Positions 46,518-55,167 of a DNA stretch of 64,000 bases are shown one piece after another (the first letter of the stretch is position 1; each line of letters begins with the position of its first letter). A program made the translations under genes and the position numbers. The DNA comes from an uncultured Myxococcales bacterium (GTDB taxonomy: Bacteria; Myxococcota_A; UBA9042), in contig CAISBR010000119.1 of the NCBI GenBank assembly GCA_903883645.1, forward strand, positions 19,473 through 83,472, in the 5' to 3' direction. The notes under the pieces are model-generated. The model was not told where the DNA came from, ran no database searches, and saw only the letters and a list, made by a program, of their open reading frames with translations.

Positions 46518-47561
46518 TTACTTGCGCTTGGCAAAGAAGATTTTGGCCCCCACACCTTCGCTGAGCGTATAGAAACCGCCACCGTCGACCGCCCACGCCA
46601 AGCTCTCGCCCTGGTCCTCTGCGTGAATCGGCAAGACACAGGGCGCTGCCAGCAACGCCAACTGCAGCTCCTCGCCTTCGGGCCGACGCCAGGCAAAGGC
46701 CGCCGTGCGGGTGCGCAGGCCCACCAAACGCCCATCGCTCGACACCTCGCCCGCAGTGACCTGCATGTCGCCGGGCAGCGCGCCCTGGCCGAACTGCAGC
46801 TTGCCAACTTTAGCAAGCAGCACAGGCACTTCACTGGCCTGCAACGGCGCGGCGGCGCGGTACACCTTCGACTTGCCGTCCGTCGCCTTGGTCACCACAT
46901 ACAAGTCGCCGGTCGGCGGATCGATCAGCAGCGCCTCGGCATCGTGGGCGCCATCGGGATAGGCGAAGATAAACTTTGTAAAATCAGAAACTTCAGTAGA
47001 CGCATTGCTGAGACCTGCATCGACCACCGGCTCGACAAGGCGGTAGACGGCGATGGTCGAGCGGCTGCTGTTGTTGTCGCCAATGTCGCCGACATACAGG
47101 TCGGGTTGGCCAGTCGTGCCCGTTGCCGTCGCGGCCAAGTCTTCCCAATCGACGTTGGTGGCGCCCAGCAAGGTCACTGTGGCCAAGCGCTTGCCAGCAA
47201 GGTTGATGGCGTACAGCAAGGGCCCGCCGCCCGAGTCGTTGTGCACCCACAGCACATTGGCGTTGCGCCGGCTCTCGACCATGCCGCTGAGCTCGCCAAG
47301 CTGCTTGTCGGCGATCTTGCCCAGCGCGGCGGGCGCGAGAAAGGGTGGGCAAGGGTCAGCAGCGACCGCAGAGTCCGTGTCGGCGTCCACAGTTGCAGGT
47401 GCATCGGCCACCGTCTCAGCAGCGTCGGCTAAGGGGGCATCGCCCGGGTCAATTGCAGTATCGACGGCAGCGGCCACTGCAGGGGCTGTCGGCGATGAAC
47501 AGGCGAGTGCGGCCCACACGGCGGCAACAAGGGCAACATCGAGCGAACGAACAGGCGACAT
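46518..47561 (-). CDS. Predicted beta-propeller lipoprotein
   Basis: 347 residues. Lipobox 'AALAC', then an Asp/Ala/Thr linker and a propeller-like body with motifs 'VLWVHNDSGGGPLLYAI', 'VDWEDLAA', 'LYVGDIGDNNSSRSTIAVY', 'HDAEALLIDPPTGDLYVVTK' and a last 'GESLAWAVDGGGFYTLSEG'. Together 'DWED', 'GDIGDN' and 'DAEAL' resemble propeller proteins of unknown role common in myxobacteria; acidic loops suggest Ca binding (inference). The ATG after the longer in-frame stretch is chosen because it opens the signal peptide. Divergent from the TolC-like gene. Confidence 0.8.
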   Translation of the reverse strand: MSPVRSLDVALVAAVWAALACSSPTAPAVAAAVDTAIDPGDAPLADAAETVADAPATVDADTDSAVAADPCPPFLAPAALGKIADKQLGELSGMVESRRNANVLWVHNDSGGGPLLYAINLAGKRLATVTLLGATNVDWEDLAATATGTTGQPDLYVGDIGDNNSSRSTIAVYRLVEPVVDAGLSNASTEVSDFTKFIFAYPDGAHDAEALLIDPPTGDLYVVTKATDGKSKVYRAAAPLQASEVPVLLAKVGKLQFGQGALPGDMQVTAGEVSSDGRLVGLRTRTAAFAWRRPEGEELQLALLAAPCVLPIHAEDQGESLAWAVDGGGFYTLSEGVGAKIFFAKRK

Positions 47562-47669
47562 GGCAGCAGCACCGGCCAACGAGGTAGCTCGGCCAGTGTA
47601 CCCACGCGCGGCGCGGTTGGCCAAGTCTGCGGGCGGCCCATGCTGGGGTATGTCGCAGGTAGCAAAGAA

Positions 47670-47699
47670 TTGGGCAGCGGCGGCAGTCGGTTCTACAGT
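47670..47699 (+). promoter_or_regulatory. Possible promoter of the TolC-like gene
   Basis: TTGGGC and TACAGT stand 18 bases apart, 38 bases before the ATG. The match is weak (3 and 4 of 6) but the position suits a divergent gap of 176 bases. Confidence 0.3.
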
Positions 47700-47737
47700 G
47701 GCGGCGGCTGCCGCCGGTGCGGACGCCGGGAGTTGTT

Positions 47738-49087
47738 ATGTTTGCGATGTTGCCTCGCCTTAACCACAGGCTGCTTGCGATCTGCACGGGTGGGCTGCTG
47801 CTGGGGGCCGCGCTGGCCCGGGCGGAGGAGCCTGGCCACCTAACCCTGGGGCAAGCGTGGACTCTGGCGCAACGCCACCACCCGGCGCTTGCCGCAGCGG
47901 AGGCTCAAGCTCGCGCCGCGCAGGCCCGTGTCGACGTGGCACAGCTACCGTATCTGCCTATCGCAACTCTAGATTTCTCGGGTGCCGAGACGACCGCCAA
48001 CTACGTTGCCAAGCCCGGGGCCTTGCCCAAGGACCTGATTCGCGCGTCGGCGCCGACCTCTCTCGAGCTGTGGACGTTTTGGCAGGGGGGCGCGTCGGCG
48101 CAGTGGACCGTTACGGATTTTGGCAAGACTGCGGCGACCGTGGCGGCCGCGCAGGGGCTGGCCGAGGCTGCGCGCGCCGATGTGGCCGAGGTCCAGCGCA
48201 CGCTGTGGCTGCAGCTGGCCAATACGTATGGGGCGGCTTGGCTCGCGGGGCGGCACCTGACCCTCGCCGAGCGGACTCGCGACCTTGCGGAGCAGCGGCA
48301 CAAGCTCGTACAGGCGCTAGTGAGTCGCAACATGAAGCCGGCAGCCGACTTGGCACGCGCCGACGGCGACTTGGCCATGGCGGAGTTGGCGGTCGATGAG
48401 CAGCGCGGACAGCTGCAAACCGCGCGAGCTGCCCTGGGCGTCTGGCTCGGCGACGCTCCGATTGGCAACCTGGCTGCGGTCGCGGTGCCGGTGGGGCTGC
48501 CGGGCGCAGTCTCGGCGTCGCTCGACGACTTGGCTCGCGAGCTGGCGACACGCGACCCGCAGATGCTCGGGCTCGAGGCGTTGCGGCGGGCGGCACAGGC
48601 CGAGGTCGTCGCGGCGGAGCGGGCGCAACGCCCTGCGGTGTACTTGGCGAGCGGCGTAGCAATGGCAGGGCAGCATTTGCCCTCGCCGACAGTGAACGCC
48701 CAAGTGGCAGCGGGGATCGCGTGGCAGGGCTCGTCGCTCTGGACGTCGGGCGCACTGGCGGCCCAGGCCCGGGCCAAGCTGCCGCTGATCGCCGCTAGGC
48801 AGCAAGAAGTGTTGCGAGCCAAGCGGTTAGAGCTCAGCCAAACCCGCAGCGGCGTGAGTATGGCCCTGGCCCGCCGGCCTCTGCTACAGCGCGCGGAACA
48901 GACGGCCCAAGCGGCCGAAGTGGCGGCTGAGCTGCGCTACCAAAGCGGCGTAGGGCTGCTGAGCGAAGTGCTCGATGCGACGGCGGCGCGCACACAGGTC
49001 GAGGGGCGCAAGCTCGCGGCGGAACAAGAGCTGCTGGCGGCCGAGCTGCGCTGGCGAGCGGCGCTGGGTCAGCTGGGTGGTGACTGA
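47738..49087 (+). CDS. TolC-family outer-membrane factor
   Basis: 449 residues. Cleavable signal ('LLAICTGGLLLGAALARAEE') followed by two long helical repeats typical of TolC: 'LTLGQAWTLAQRHHPALAAA' and the second half 'YQSGVGLLSEVLDATAARTQ', a motif seen before the last helix in TolC/CusC-type proteins. Ala/Leu/Gln-rich helices lie between them. It would form the outer-membrane channel of an efflux or type I secretion complex. No RND pump or periplasmic adaptor gene is adjacent; the MMPL exporter lies 14 kb away. GGGAG stands seven bases before the ATG. Confidence 0.88.
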   Translation: MFAMLPRLNHRLLAICTGGLLLGAALARAEEPGHLTLGQAWTLAQRHHPALAAAEAQARAAQARVDVAQLPYLPIATLDFSGAETTANYVAKPGALPKDLIRASAPTSLELWTFWQGGASAQWTVTDFGKTAATVAAAQGLAEAARADVAEVQRTLWLQLANTYGAAWLAGRHLTLAERTRDLAEQRHKLVQALVSRNMKPAADLARADGDLAMAELAVDEQRGQLQTARAALGVWLGDAPIGNLAAVAVPVGLPGAVSASLDDLARELATRDPQMLGLEALRRAAQAEVVAAERAQRPAVYLASGVAMAGQHLPSPTVNAQVAAGIAWQGSSLWTSGALAAQARAKLPLIAARQQEVLRAKRLELSQTRSGVSMALARRPLLQRAEQTAQAAEVAAELRYQSGVGLLSEVLDATAARTQVEGRKLAAEQELLAAELRWRAALGQLGGD

Positions 49088-49093
49088 GCGAGG

Positions 49094-50866
49094 CTAACTG
49101 CGCAAGGTGCTGACTCCGAGCAGTTGCGCCTCCATTTCTGCAGCGAGCGTGCGCACTTCAAGGGGCTTGGGCAAGAACCCCGTCATCCCAGCCTGTACGC
49201 AGCGCATACGGTCCTCGGCCAGCGCGGCGGCTGTCAGCGCCACCACCGGCACGCGACTGCGCGGACCTACTAGGGCGCGAATCTGCTGGGTAGCAGCGAA
49301 GCCATCGACCCCGGGCATGTGGCAGTCCATCAAGATCAGGTCAAAATCCTCAGTCGCCGCCAGCGCTACCGCAGGCTCGCCAGAATCCGCCGTGACCACT
49401 AGGTGCCCCAAGCGCTGCAGCATGCGCTCGGCCACCATGCGATTGACCGTGTTGTCTTCGACAAGCAACACGCGACACGGCGCCATAACCGGTATCGCCG
49501 CCGACACGGTGCGATGCGGCGCGAGACTCGAGGCCTGGGCACGCGGCGCGTTGACCTCAAAGCGAAAAGTAGAACCTTGGCCCAGCTGGCTTTCGGCCCG
49601 CAGCCAACCGCCCATCGCCTGCACAATTTGCTTGCAGATCACTAGCCCCAAACCCGTGCCGCCGAATTCGCGATTTTGCTTGGCATCGATCTGGCGAAAC
49701 GGCGTAAAGAGCTGGTCCAGGTCCGCCGCTTCGATACCTATGCCGGTGTCGCTGACCGCGATACTCAGGCGCTCATTCGCCCAGGTTACTTCGACTTGAA
49801 CGCCACCCGCCCTAGTAAACTTGATGGCATTGCTGACCAAGTTGAGCATCACTTGCCGCAGACGCCCCGCATCGATCATCAGGCGTTCGGGCACTGTATC
49901 GGCCACCCGCACCACAACATCCAGGTTGGCGGAACGCGCCCGCTCGCCGAACAGGGTGGTCGTGGCGCCGAACACGGCACGCACATCGGTGGGGCGGTCG
50001 CTGAGCGTCAAGTGCCCGGCGTCGGCTTTGGCAAAGTCGAGAATGTCGTCGATGATCGCCACCAGCGCCCGACTTGACTCTAAAATGATGCGGGCATGGC
50101 TGCGGGCTTTGGGCGTCAGCTCGTCGGCGAGCATCAGGTCTGCCATGCCGATGACGCCGTTCATGGGGGTGCGAATCTCGTGGCTCATATGCGCCAAGAA
50201 TGCGGTGCGCGCATCGGTGGCGGCCTCAGCGCGAGCGCGAGCGCGGTCCAGTTCCACCGCCGCGGCCTGCAACTGCGCCAGCGTGCGGTCCTTCGAGTAC
50301 TCGTAGATCGACGCCAACACCAGCAGCAAGGTCGACAGAACAATTGCGCCGAGTACATCGTTGAGCTGCGATGGCAATTTAGGAACAGGGCCCAGCAACC
50401 CGGTATGCGACAGGCTGGCCACCACCACCATCGCCGCAGTCGAGATGCCGAGCCACACCAACCCCGAGCGCCGCCCAGCCAAGAAGGCCGCGAACACAGG
50501 GGTCGTCCCCATCCAGTACATCGAGCCCAGGTCATAGCCCGACATCTGCAGCAAGGCCACCAGATTGGCGAGCCCAAACGTCGCCGCCGCGTAGTTCCCC
50601 GCCAACAGCATCGACTGCGTGCGCCACAGTACGGCAGTGCTCAGCGCCCCCGTCACGGCGGCCAGGGCCATGGTCGCCGCCACATCGAGCATCCCGTCGT
50701 GCACATAGATGAGCGCGAACAGCAGGGGCACGGTCAGCACCACAGCCGAATAGATTACCAGGAGCTCGCCACGCAGCCGCACTGCGGGCTCAGCCGTGCG
50801 AATACCGGGAGGCAGCAGTCGGTCTGGCAACATGCGCAGGTTCAGGATTTGCTGCAGGTTCGCCAT
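49094..50866 (-). CDS. Hybrid sensor histidine kinase/response regulator
   Basis: 590 residues. About six membrane helices in residues 33-190 form the sensor, with no large periplasmic domain. A short coiled coil follows, then HisKA ('FLAHMSHEIRTPMNGVIGM', His229), HATPase ('LNLVSNAIKF', 'VSDTGIGI', 'FGGTGLGLVICK') and a receiver ('VLLVEDNTVNR', phospho-acceptor Asp514 in 'ILMDCHMPGVDG', Lys567). No phosphotransfer partner, DNA-binding regulator or output domain follows, so its signal path is unknown. The ATG is preferred; a TTG 17 codons upstream is in frame. Its stop is six bases from the convergent TolC-like gene's. Confidence 0.92.
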   Translation of the reverse strand: MANLQQILNLRMLPDRLLPPGIRTAEPAVRLRGELLVIYSAVVLTVPLLFALIYVHDGMLDVAATMALAAVTGALSTAVLWRTQSMLLAGNYAAATFGLANLVALLQMSGYDLGSMYWMGTTPVFAAFLAGRRSGLVWLGISTAAMVVVASLSHTGLLGPVPKLPSQLNDVLGAIVLSTLLLVLASIYEYSKDRTLAQLQAAAVELDRARARAEAATDARTAFLAHMSHEIRTPMNGVIGMADLMLADELTPKARSHARIILESSRALVAIIDDILDFAKADAGHLTLSDRPTDVRAVFGATTTLFGERARSANLDVVVRVADTVPERLMIDAGRLRQVMLNLVSNAIKFTRAGGVQVEVTWANERLSIAVSDTGIGIEAADLDQLFTPFRQIDAKQNREFGGTGLGLVICKQIVQAMGGWLRAESQLGQGSTFRFEVNAPRAQASSLAPHRTVSAAIPVMAPCRVLLVEDNTVNRMVAERMLQRLGHLVVTADSGEPAVALAATEDFDLILMDCHMPGVDGFAATQQIRALVGPRSRVPVVALTAAALAEDRMRCVQAGMTGFLPKPLEVRTLAAEMEAQLLGVSTLRS

Positions 50867-50995
50867 CGATGAAAGGCTCGGCAAGACGCGTCGGCGGTCG
50901 CTATGGTTCGTAGCCAACCAGTGGGGCGCCAGCAGTGTCGCTCACCGGGATGTGTGGGCAGCGTAAGCCCGCAGACTGCCACAGTCAACCGGCAG

Positions 50996-53620
50996 CTACA
51001 TGGGCGGCAGCGACCACGTACCCGGGGTCACCGAGCCGACGAATTGCAGCCCATCCAGCAGCACTTCGCTGTCGAAAATGCCGTCGCCGGTGTCGTGGAT
51101 GTGCACGGTCAGGTAGAAGTCTTCGCCGGGTTCGATGGGCCACTCGGTCTGCAGCCAGCCGGTCGACGATCCAGCGCTGGCGGAGTCGCTGCTCTGGTTG
51201 GCGGCACACGAGAAGCCTGTGCCCGCGATGCTGGTCTTGGCCTTGCCGTTCGGACAGCCGCCTAGCCAGCAGCATTCAGACAGGGCGGTGTTGATCGCGA
51301 TGAAGCAATAACGCGCGCGAGGATTGCAGAATTGCATGCCGGCGCTGCAGGTAAAGTCGCTGTAGGTGTCGGGGGCGCGGCAGTCGGTGTAGTTGATGAC
51401 CGTGGGCTTGCCGCCGTTGGTGCTGCCGGCTTCGAGGACGAGGTAGAATTTGTCGTTAAAGGCCGAGCCCACGTAATCGTCGTATTCTTCTGAGAAAAAC
51501 ACGTGCCGCAGGCGCAGGCCGTTGGCGCCGGCTGGGGCTTTGAGGTGCAGCCGCCACTCCATCGCATTGTGTACATCGTCATTTTTGCCAGTACTATAGG
51601 GATCTTTACCCGCGCTGCCGCCGACGTCTTGGCTGTGGCTGGTGCCCGTGGCTGGGCCGCTGGCGACCAGGGCGTAGCTGTTGCCGACTCGGGGCTTTAG
51701 GCCGTTGCTCGTGTCGCCAAACTGGCTGACCGCGGCGAAGGTGCCCGCGGTGGTGCTGCCCGTGGGCGAGGTGTACGTCATGCCCAAAAGGACGGACGAG
51801 TCGCAGAGGTCGAGGGCACAGGCCATGGCTTCTAGGCTGCTGCCGGTGCCGGTGCAGCTGCAACTGCCGCCGATGGGATTGGCACCGGTGCCGCCCAAGC
51901 TCCAGGGGGTCGCTTGCCCGATGTCAAACGTAGCGCGATACGTCGCAAGAAGGCTATGAATTTCAGCCAGATCCTTATCACCCTTTAGCTGCTTTTGCGC
52001 CGCGTCGACCACCGCGATGGCTGTGTCGATGCGCGCTTGCGCGGCCTTGCCGGTCAATTTCTGAACGTCTTTGAGCGCCTCGGCATAGGCGACCACCGCA
52101 TCGCCCTTGAGCAGGAGCGGCGACGGCTTGGCCAAGAGGTCACTGAACTTAGCAGAATAACTGTCTTTCTTGACAGCGTAGGTCTGCGGATCCTTCCATG
52201 TGGCGACCACCGTAACCGTGACATCGAGCGGAAGCTTGCTGGGGTCGCACGAATGGATAATCTGGTTAAAAATCATGGCGTCGTTGGCGGCGAGGTGCTG
52301 CGGCTCGACGTCGTTGGCGTTGGTCGAATACTGCTCGCCAAAAAACTGCTGCATGGCAAAGGTGGGCGGCAGGGTCAGCTCGACCTGCACGTCGCGCGCC
52401 GCCACTTCGGTGTGACGCAACAGCCCAGAACCAAAGATGGTCTCGGCCTCCCCCGGCTGATCGATGAACACATACGCGCCCTTACCGGCATCTGTCACGG
52501 CATTCATCAGCGCATCGTTGTAGTTCCACGGGTCGCCCACGCCCACGCCCATCAGGTAAATCGCCTCGCCGTTCGCATCTTTGGCGGCCTCTGCGATCAC
52601 TTTGGCGTCTTGCTCGCCCACGTTGCTGCCGCCGTCACTGAGCAAGATCACTCGGTTCATACGCTCGGCACTGAAGCCCTGTTTCGCCAGTAAATAGGCC
52701 TTGTTCAACCCCTCGCTCAAGTTGGTGGCGCCGCTCGCTTGCAGATTGGCACAGGCCGTCGCCAGCTTGCCGGTATCGGGGCCCGTCAGCGTCACCGCAT
52801 TCACCGGCACGGCCACGCCGCCACCCCAGGTAACAAGCGAGAATTTATCGTCTTTTTCGAGACTTGCGACCAGTTGTGTGCACGCGGCCCGCGCCAGCTC
52901 GATGCCCGTCTGGCCCGGCTTGCCCCAACCCAGCGACGACGACGTATCGACCGCCAGCACCACGTTCAGGCGCCGCCGGTCCGCCGCGGCCGTATCAGGA
53001 GCACGTACGCCCACTTGCAAGTGGTAGGTGGCGTCGTCGACCTTGAGCAGCTCGGCGCTGACCGCCACATGGCCTTTTTCGGCCGCAGGGTAGGCAAAAT
53101 CGTAGTAATTCAAGAACTCATAGGTACGAATCGGCTTGTCGACCAGCTGGCCTTGATTCACCAAACCGCGGGCGATGGTCGCGCTGGCCATCGAGTTGCT
53201 GTCGTCGGCCGAAAGGTAAAGTACTGTGGGATCTACGGTATTGCAGATCGGCGCTGCCACATCGGGCGCTGCATCGGGGGTGGGCACATCGGCCGCACTG
53301 GCATCGGCCGCACTGGCATCGGCCGAGGCCGGAGGAGTCGCAGTCGTGTCCGCGAAGGCGGCATCGCTACTCGCGACATCTTGGCCAAAATATGATGATG
53401 AATCATATGCTTGCGCCCCGTCATTCTTGCCGTCGCCCGGGCTGCTGCCCGTACCCGTAGAACTCTGCGCATCGCTCGACGCTGACTTGGCATCCGTCGT
53501 CGCGGGCGAATCCGACGAAGTGGTGGGGGATGCTCCATCTTGAGTCCCACAACTCGCCAGGGCCAACAGCAGCCCTATAGCAAGAACAGCTTGGATACCA
53601 ATGGCTTTGCTAACTATCAT
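50996..53620 (-). CDS. YfbK-type vWA lipoprotein with C-terminal choice-of-anchor-L-like domain
   Basis: 874 residues. Lipobox 'LALASC' (Cys24), Ser/Thr/Asp/Ala linker to about residue 125. Then the YfbK-like N-terminal module ('YLSADDSNSMASATIARGLV', 'YEFLNYYDFAYP') and a vWA domain with MIDAS 'DTSSS' (225-229), 'GATNLSEGL' and 'LLSDGGSNVG'. After residue ~600 comes a domain with 'RHVFFSEEYDDYVGSAFNDK' and many Cys, matching the choice-of-anchor L family. Predicted surface adhesin or scaffold. ATG preceded by GGAGG with a short gap; earlier in-frame starts lack a site and are not part of the signal peptide. Divergent from the aryl-polyene operon. Confidence 0.87.
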   Translation of the reverse strand: MIVSKAIGIQAVLAIGLLLALASCGTQDGASPTTSSDSPATTDAKSASSDAQSSTGTGSSPGDGKNDGAQAYDSSSYFGQDVASSDAAFADTTATPPASADASAADASAADVPTPDAAPDVAAPICNTVDPTVLYLSADDSNSMASATIARGLVNQGQLVDKPIRTYEFLNYYDFAYPAAEKGHVAVSAELLKVDDATYHLQVGVRAPDTAAADRRRLNVVLAVDTSSSLGWGKPGQTGIELARAACTQLVASLEKDDKFSLVTWGGGVAVPVNAVTLTGPDTGKLATACANLQASGATNLSEGLNKAYLLAKQGFSAERMNRVILLSDGGSNVGEQDAKVIAEAAKDANGEAIYLMGVGVGDPWNYNDALMNAVTDAGKGAYVFIDQPGEAETIFGSGLLRHTEVAARDVQVELTLPPTFAMQQFFGEQYSTNANDVEPQHLAANDAMIFNQIIHSCDPSKLPLDVTVTVVATWKDPQTYAVKKDSYSAKFSDLLAKPSPLLLKGDAVVAYAEALKDVQKLTGKAAQARIDTAIAVVDAAQKQLKGDKDLAEIHSLLATYRATFDIGQATPWSLGGTGANPIGGSCSCTGTGSSLEAMACALDLCDSSVLLGMTYTSPTGSTTAGTFAAVSQFGDTSNGLKPRVGNSYALVASGPATGTSHSQDVGGSAGKDPYSTGKNDDVHNAMEWRLHLKAPAGANGLRLRHVFFSEEYDDYVGSAFNDKFYLVLEAGSTNGGKPTVINYTDCRAPDTYSDFTCSAGMQFCNPRARYCFIAINTALSECCWLGGCPNGKAKTSIAGTGFSCAANQSSDSASAGSSTGWLQTEWPIEPGEDFYLTVHIHDTGDGIFDSEVLLDGLQFVGSVTPGTWSLPPM

Positions 53621-53657
53621 CGCTAACCTCCGCGCCGGCCCGCTCACCCTGCCTGTC

Positions 53658-53686
53658 ACGCTAGCGATTGCCGGCGGGCGAATCAA
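53658..53686 (-). promoter_or_regulatory. Possible promoter of the vWA lipoprotein gene
   Basis: On the minus strand TTGATT (53686-53681) and TAGCGT (53663-53658) are 17 bases apart. The -35 box is the last unit of the direct-repeat block. The matches are moderate (4 and 3 of 6). Confidence 0.35.
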
Positions 53687-53728
53687 GCGCGGGATCAAGG
53701 TCGGGATCAAGCTCAGGATCAGGCGCAG
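53681..53728 (+). repeat. Four tandem 12-bp direct repeats in the divergent regulatory gap
   Basis: Units read aatcaagcgcgg, gatcaaggtcgg, gatcaagctcag, gatcaggcgcag. They lie between, and touching, the candidate promoters of the vWA gene and the aryl-polyene operon. A regulator-binding array is possible; twelve-base spacing is slightly over one helical turn. Confidence 0.6.
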
Positions 53729-53737
53729 CAGCGCCGC

Positions 53738-53766
53738 TTTACGCCTTGTCGCCAGACCACTACACT
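53738..53766 (+). promoter_or_regulatory. Probable promoter of the aryl-polyene operon
   Basis: TTTACG and TACACT with a 17-base spacer, 37 bases before the first gene's start. The four direct repeats end ten bases upstream of the -35 box. Confidence 0.45.
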
Positions 53767-53803
53767 GTGCGAGGATCGGGCGGGGGCTCCGAGCGCTGTG
53801 GCA

Positions 53804-54616
53804 ATGCTGCGCTGGCTGGTAAGAGGACTACGGAAGGGACTGGTTGTGCTGGCATTTTTCGCCTTTGGCGTCGGCGCGCTGCTGCTGTCACTGCTCGCCG
53901 TGCCGGTGCTGAAGCTGCTGCCCGGTGGTCTAGCCCAGTACCAGCGGCGGGTGCAACGGCTGACGAAGGGCGGCTTTCGCTTGTTTCACGGCTACATGCG
54001 GGTATGCCGCCTGGTCGACTTCGCCCCGACGACCACCCGCGTCGATCTGCCAGCCGGCCCCTGCGTGATCATTGCCAATCACCCGACGCTCATCGATGTG
54101 ACGGCCATCTTGGCGGCCCTCGACGGGGTGGCCTGTGTGGTAAAACATAAGCATTTTCAAGGACCTATGCGCCCGCTCCTGATGGCGAACTGCCACATCG
54201 ACGGCGGCGATGGCAGCGCGACGGCGGGGGCGGCGGTGGTCATGCAGGCACTCGATCGCTTGCAAGCGGGCATGGCCGTGCTGATCTTTCCAGAAGGGAC
54301 GCGTTCGCCCGAGGGGGGCTTAAATGCCTTTCATCGCGGGGCTTTTGAGATCGCGCGCCGCGCCAACGTGCCCATTGTGCCGCTAATGGTGACCTGTGAC
54401 CCGCCGATTCTGGCCAAGGAGGCGCCGTGGCACCGGGTACCGCCGCATGCCGTGGCGCTGCGCATTGGCCGGCTACCGACGTTGCTGTCGGCACAAGCTC
54501 CTAAGCAGACGAAAGAATGGGCTACCCAATGCGAGGCTATGTACCGCCAGCAGCTACCAGCGGCGCACCGCCTCAACCCTAACGACTTGGCGATGGCGAT
54601 GGACGCTGTCGCGTGA
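53804..54616 (+). CDS. PlsC-family 1-acylglycerol-3-phosphate acyltransferase-like (ApeD-like)
   Basis: 270 residues. One N-terminal membrane helix (about 13-38), then the acyltransferase motifs 'ANHPTLIDVT' (the NHx4D site, 92-98) and 'FPEGTRS' (162-168), plus 'VVKHKHF' and 'VPIVPLMV'. It transfers an acyl group from acyl-ACP or acyl-CoA to a hydroxyl; in aryl-polyene clusters a PlsC homologue at this place is thought to help attach the polyene to a lipid. First gene of the operon; ATG chosen, with GTG two codons upstream possible. The next gene starts 15 bases after its stop. Confidence 0.85.
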   Translation: MLRWLVRGLRKGLVVLAFFAFGVGALLLSLLAVPVLKLLPGGLAQYQRRVQRLTKGGFRLFHGYMRVCRLVDFAPTTTRVDLPAGPCVIIANHPTLIDVTAILAALDGVACVVKHKHFQGPMRPLLMANCHIDGGDGSATAGAAVVMQALDRLQAGMAVLIFPEGTRSPEGGLNAFHRGAFEIARRANVPIVPLMVTCDPPILAKEAPWHRVPPHAVALRIGRLPTLLSAQAPKQTKEWATQCEAMYRQQLPAAHRLNPNDLAMAMDAVA

Positions 54617-54631
54617 CCACAAGGAAAGCCA

Positions 54632-54901
54632 ATGGTAGATTTGGAACGTGAACTGAAGGAATTGATTGTTGAAGCGCTGGCTCTTGAGGACCTGACGCCC
54701 GAGGACATCGTGACCGACGACGCGCTATTTCGCGAAGGCCTCGGTCTCGACTCGATCGATGCGCTCGAGCTGTCGATGGCGATTCACAAACGCTTTGGCG
54801 TGCGGATTGAGGCCGACGACAGCCGCAACAAGGCCATCTTTCGCTCGGTGCGGACCCTGGCTGCCCACATTGGCGCCAACCGCGCGAGCAGCCCAAACTA
54901 A
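54632..54901 (+). CDS. Acyl carrier protein 1 (ApeE-like)
   Basis: 89 residues. The phosphopantetheine site is 'LGLDSIDALEL', and flanking helices are as in type II ACPs. It is one of two ACPs in the cluster; in aryl-polyene pathways the two are believed to have separate duties in starter loading and chain extension. The ATG is preceded by AAGGAA. The C-terminal half is more basic than that of ACP 2, and the two share only the core motif. Confidence 0.92.
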   Translation: MVDLERELKELIVEALALEDLTPEDIVTDDALFREGLGLDSIDALELSMAIHKRFGVRIEADDSRNKAIFRSVRTLAAHIGANRASSPN

Positions 54902-54918
54902 GCACGGGGAGAAACACC

Positions 54919-55167
54919 ATGAATCGTGACGAAATTTTTAGCAAGGTCCGCGGCATCTTGGCCGAGATGTTCGAGATTGACGCCGCGACGGTGACGCTTG
55001 AGTCGAAGCTGGTCGAAGACCTGGACCTCGACAGTATCGATGCCATTGATATGGTAGTAAAGCTTCAGGAACTAACCGGAAAGCGCGTAGAAGAGGCCAA
55101 GCTGCGCAAAGTTCGCACCGTGGGCGACGTGGTGGACTTGGTGGAGTCGCACCTTGGCGCCAGCTGA
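54919..55167 (+). CDS. Acyl carrier protein 2 (ApeF-like)
   Basis: 82 residues, with 'DLDLDSIDAIDMVVKL' carrying the modified Ser. It is more acidic and closer to FabX-type ACPs than ACP 1. GGGGAGA precedes the ATG. Its last 14 bases overlap the next gene's start. Confidence 0.92.
   Translation: MNRDEIFSKVRGILAEMFEIDAATVTLESKLVEDLDLDSIDAIDMVVKLQELTGKRVEEAKLRKVRTVGDVVDLVESHLGAS

Noticed and set aside
50953..50983. Hairpin between the vWA and kinase genes considered as a terminator
   Set aside because: The stem has a bulge and no T-run follows on the relevant strand.
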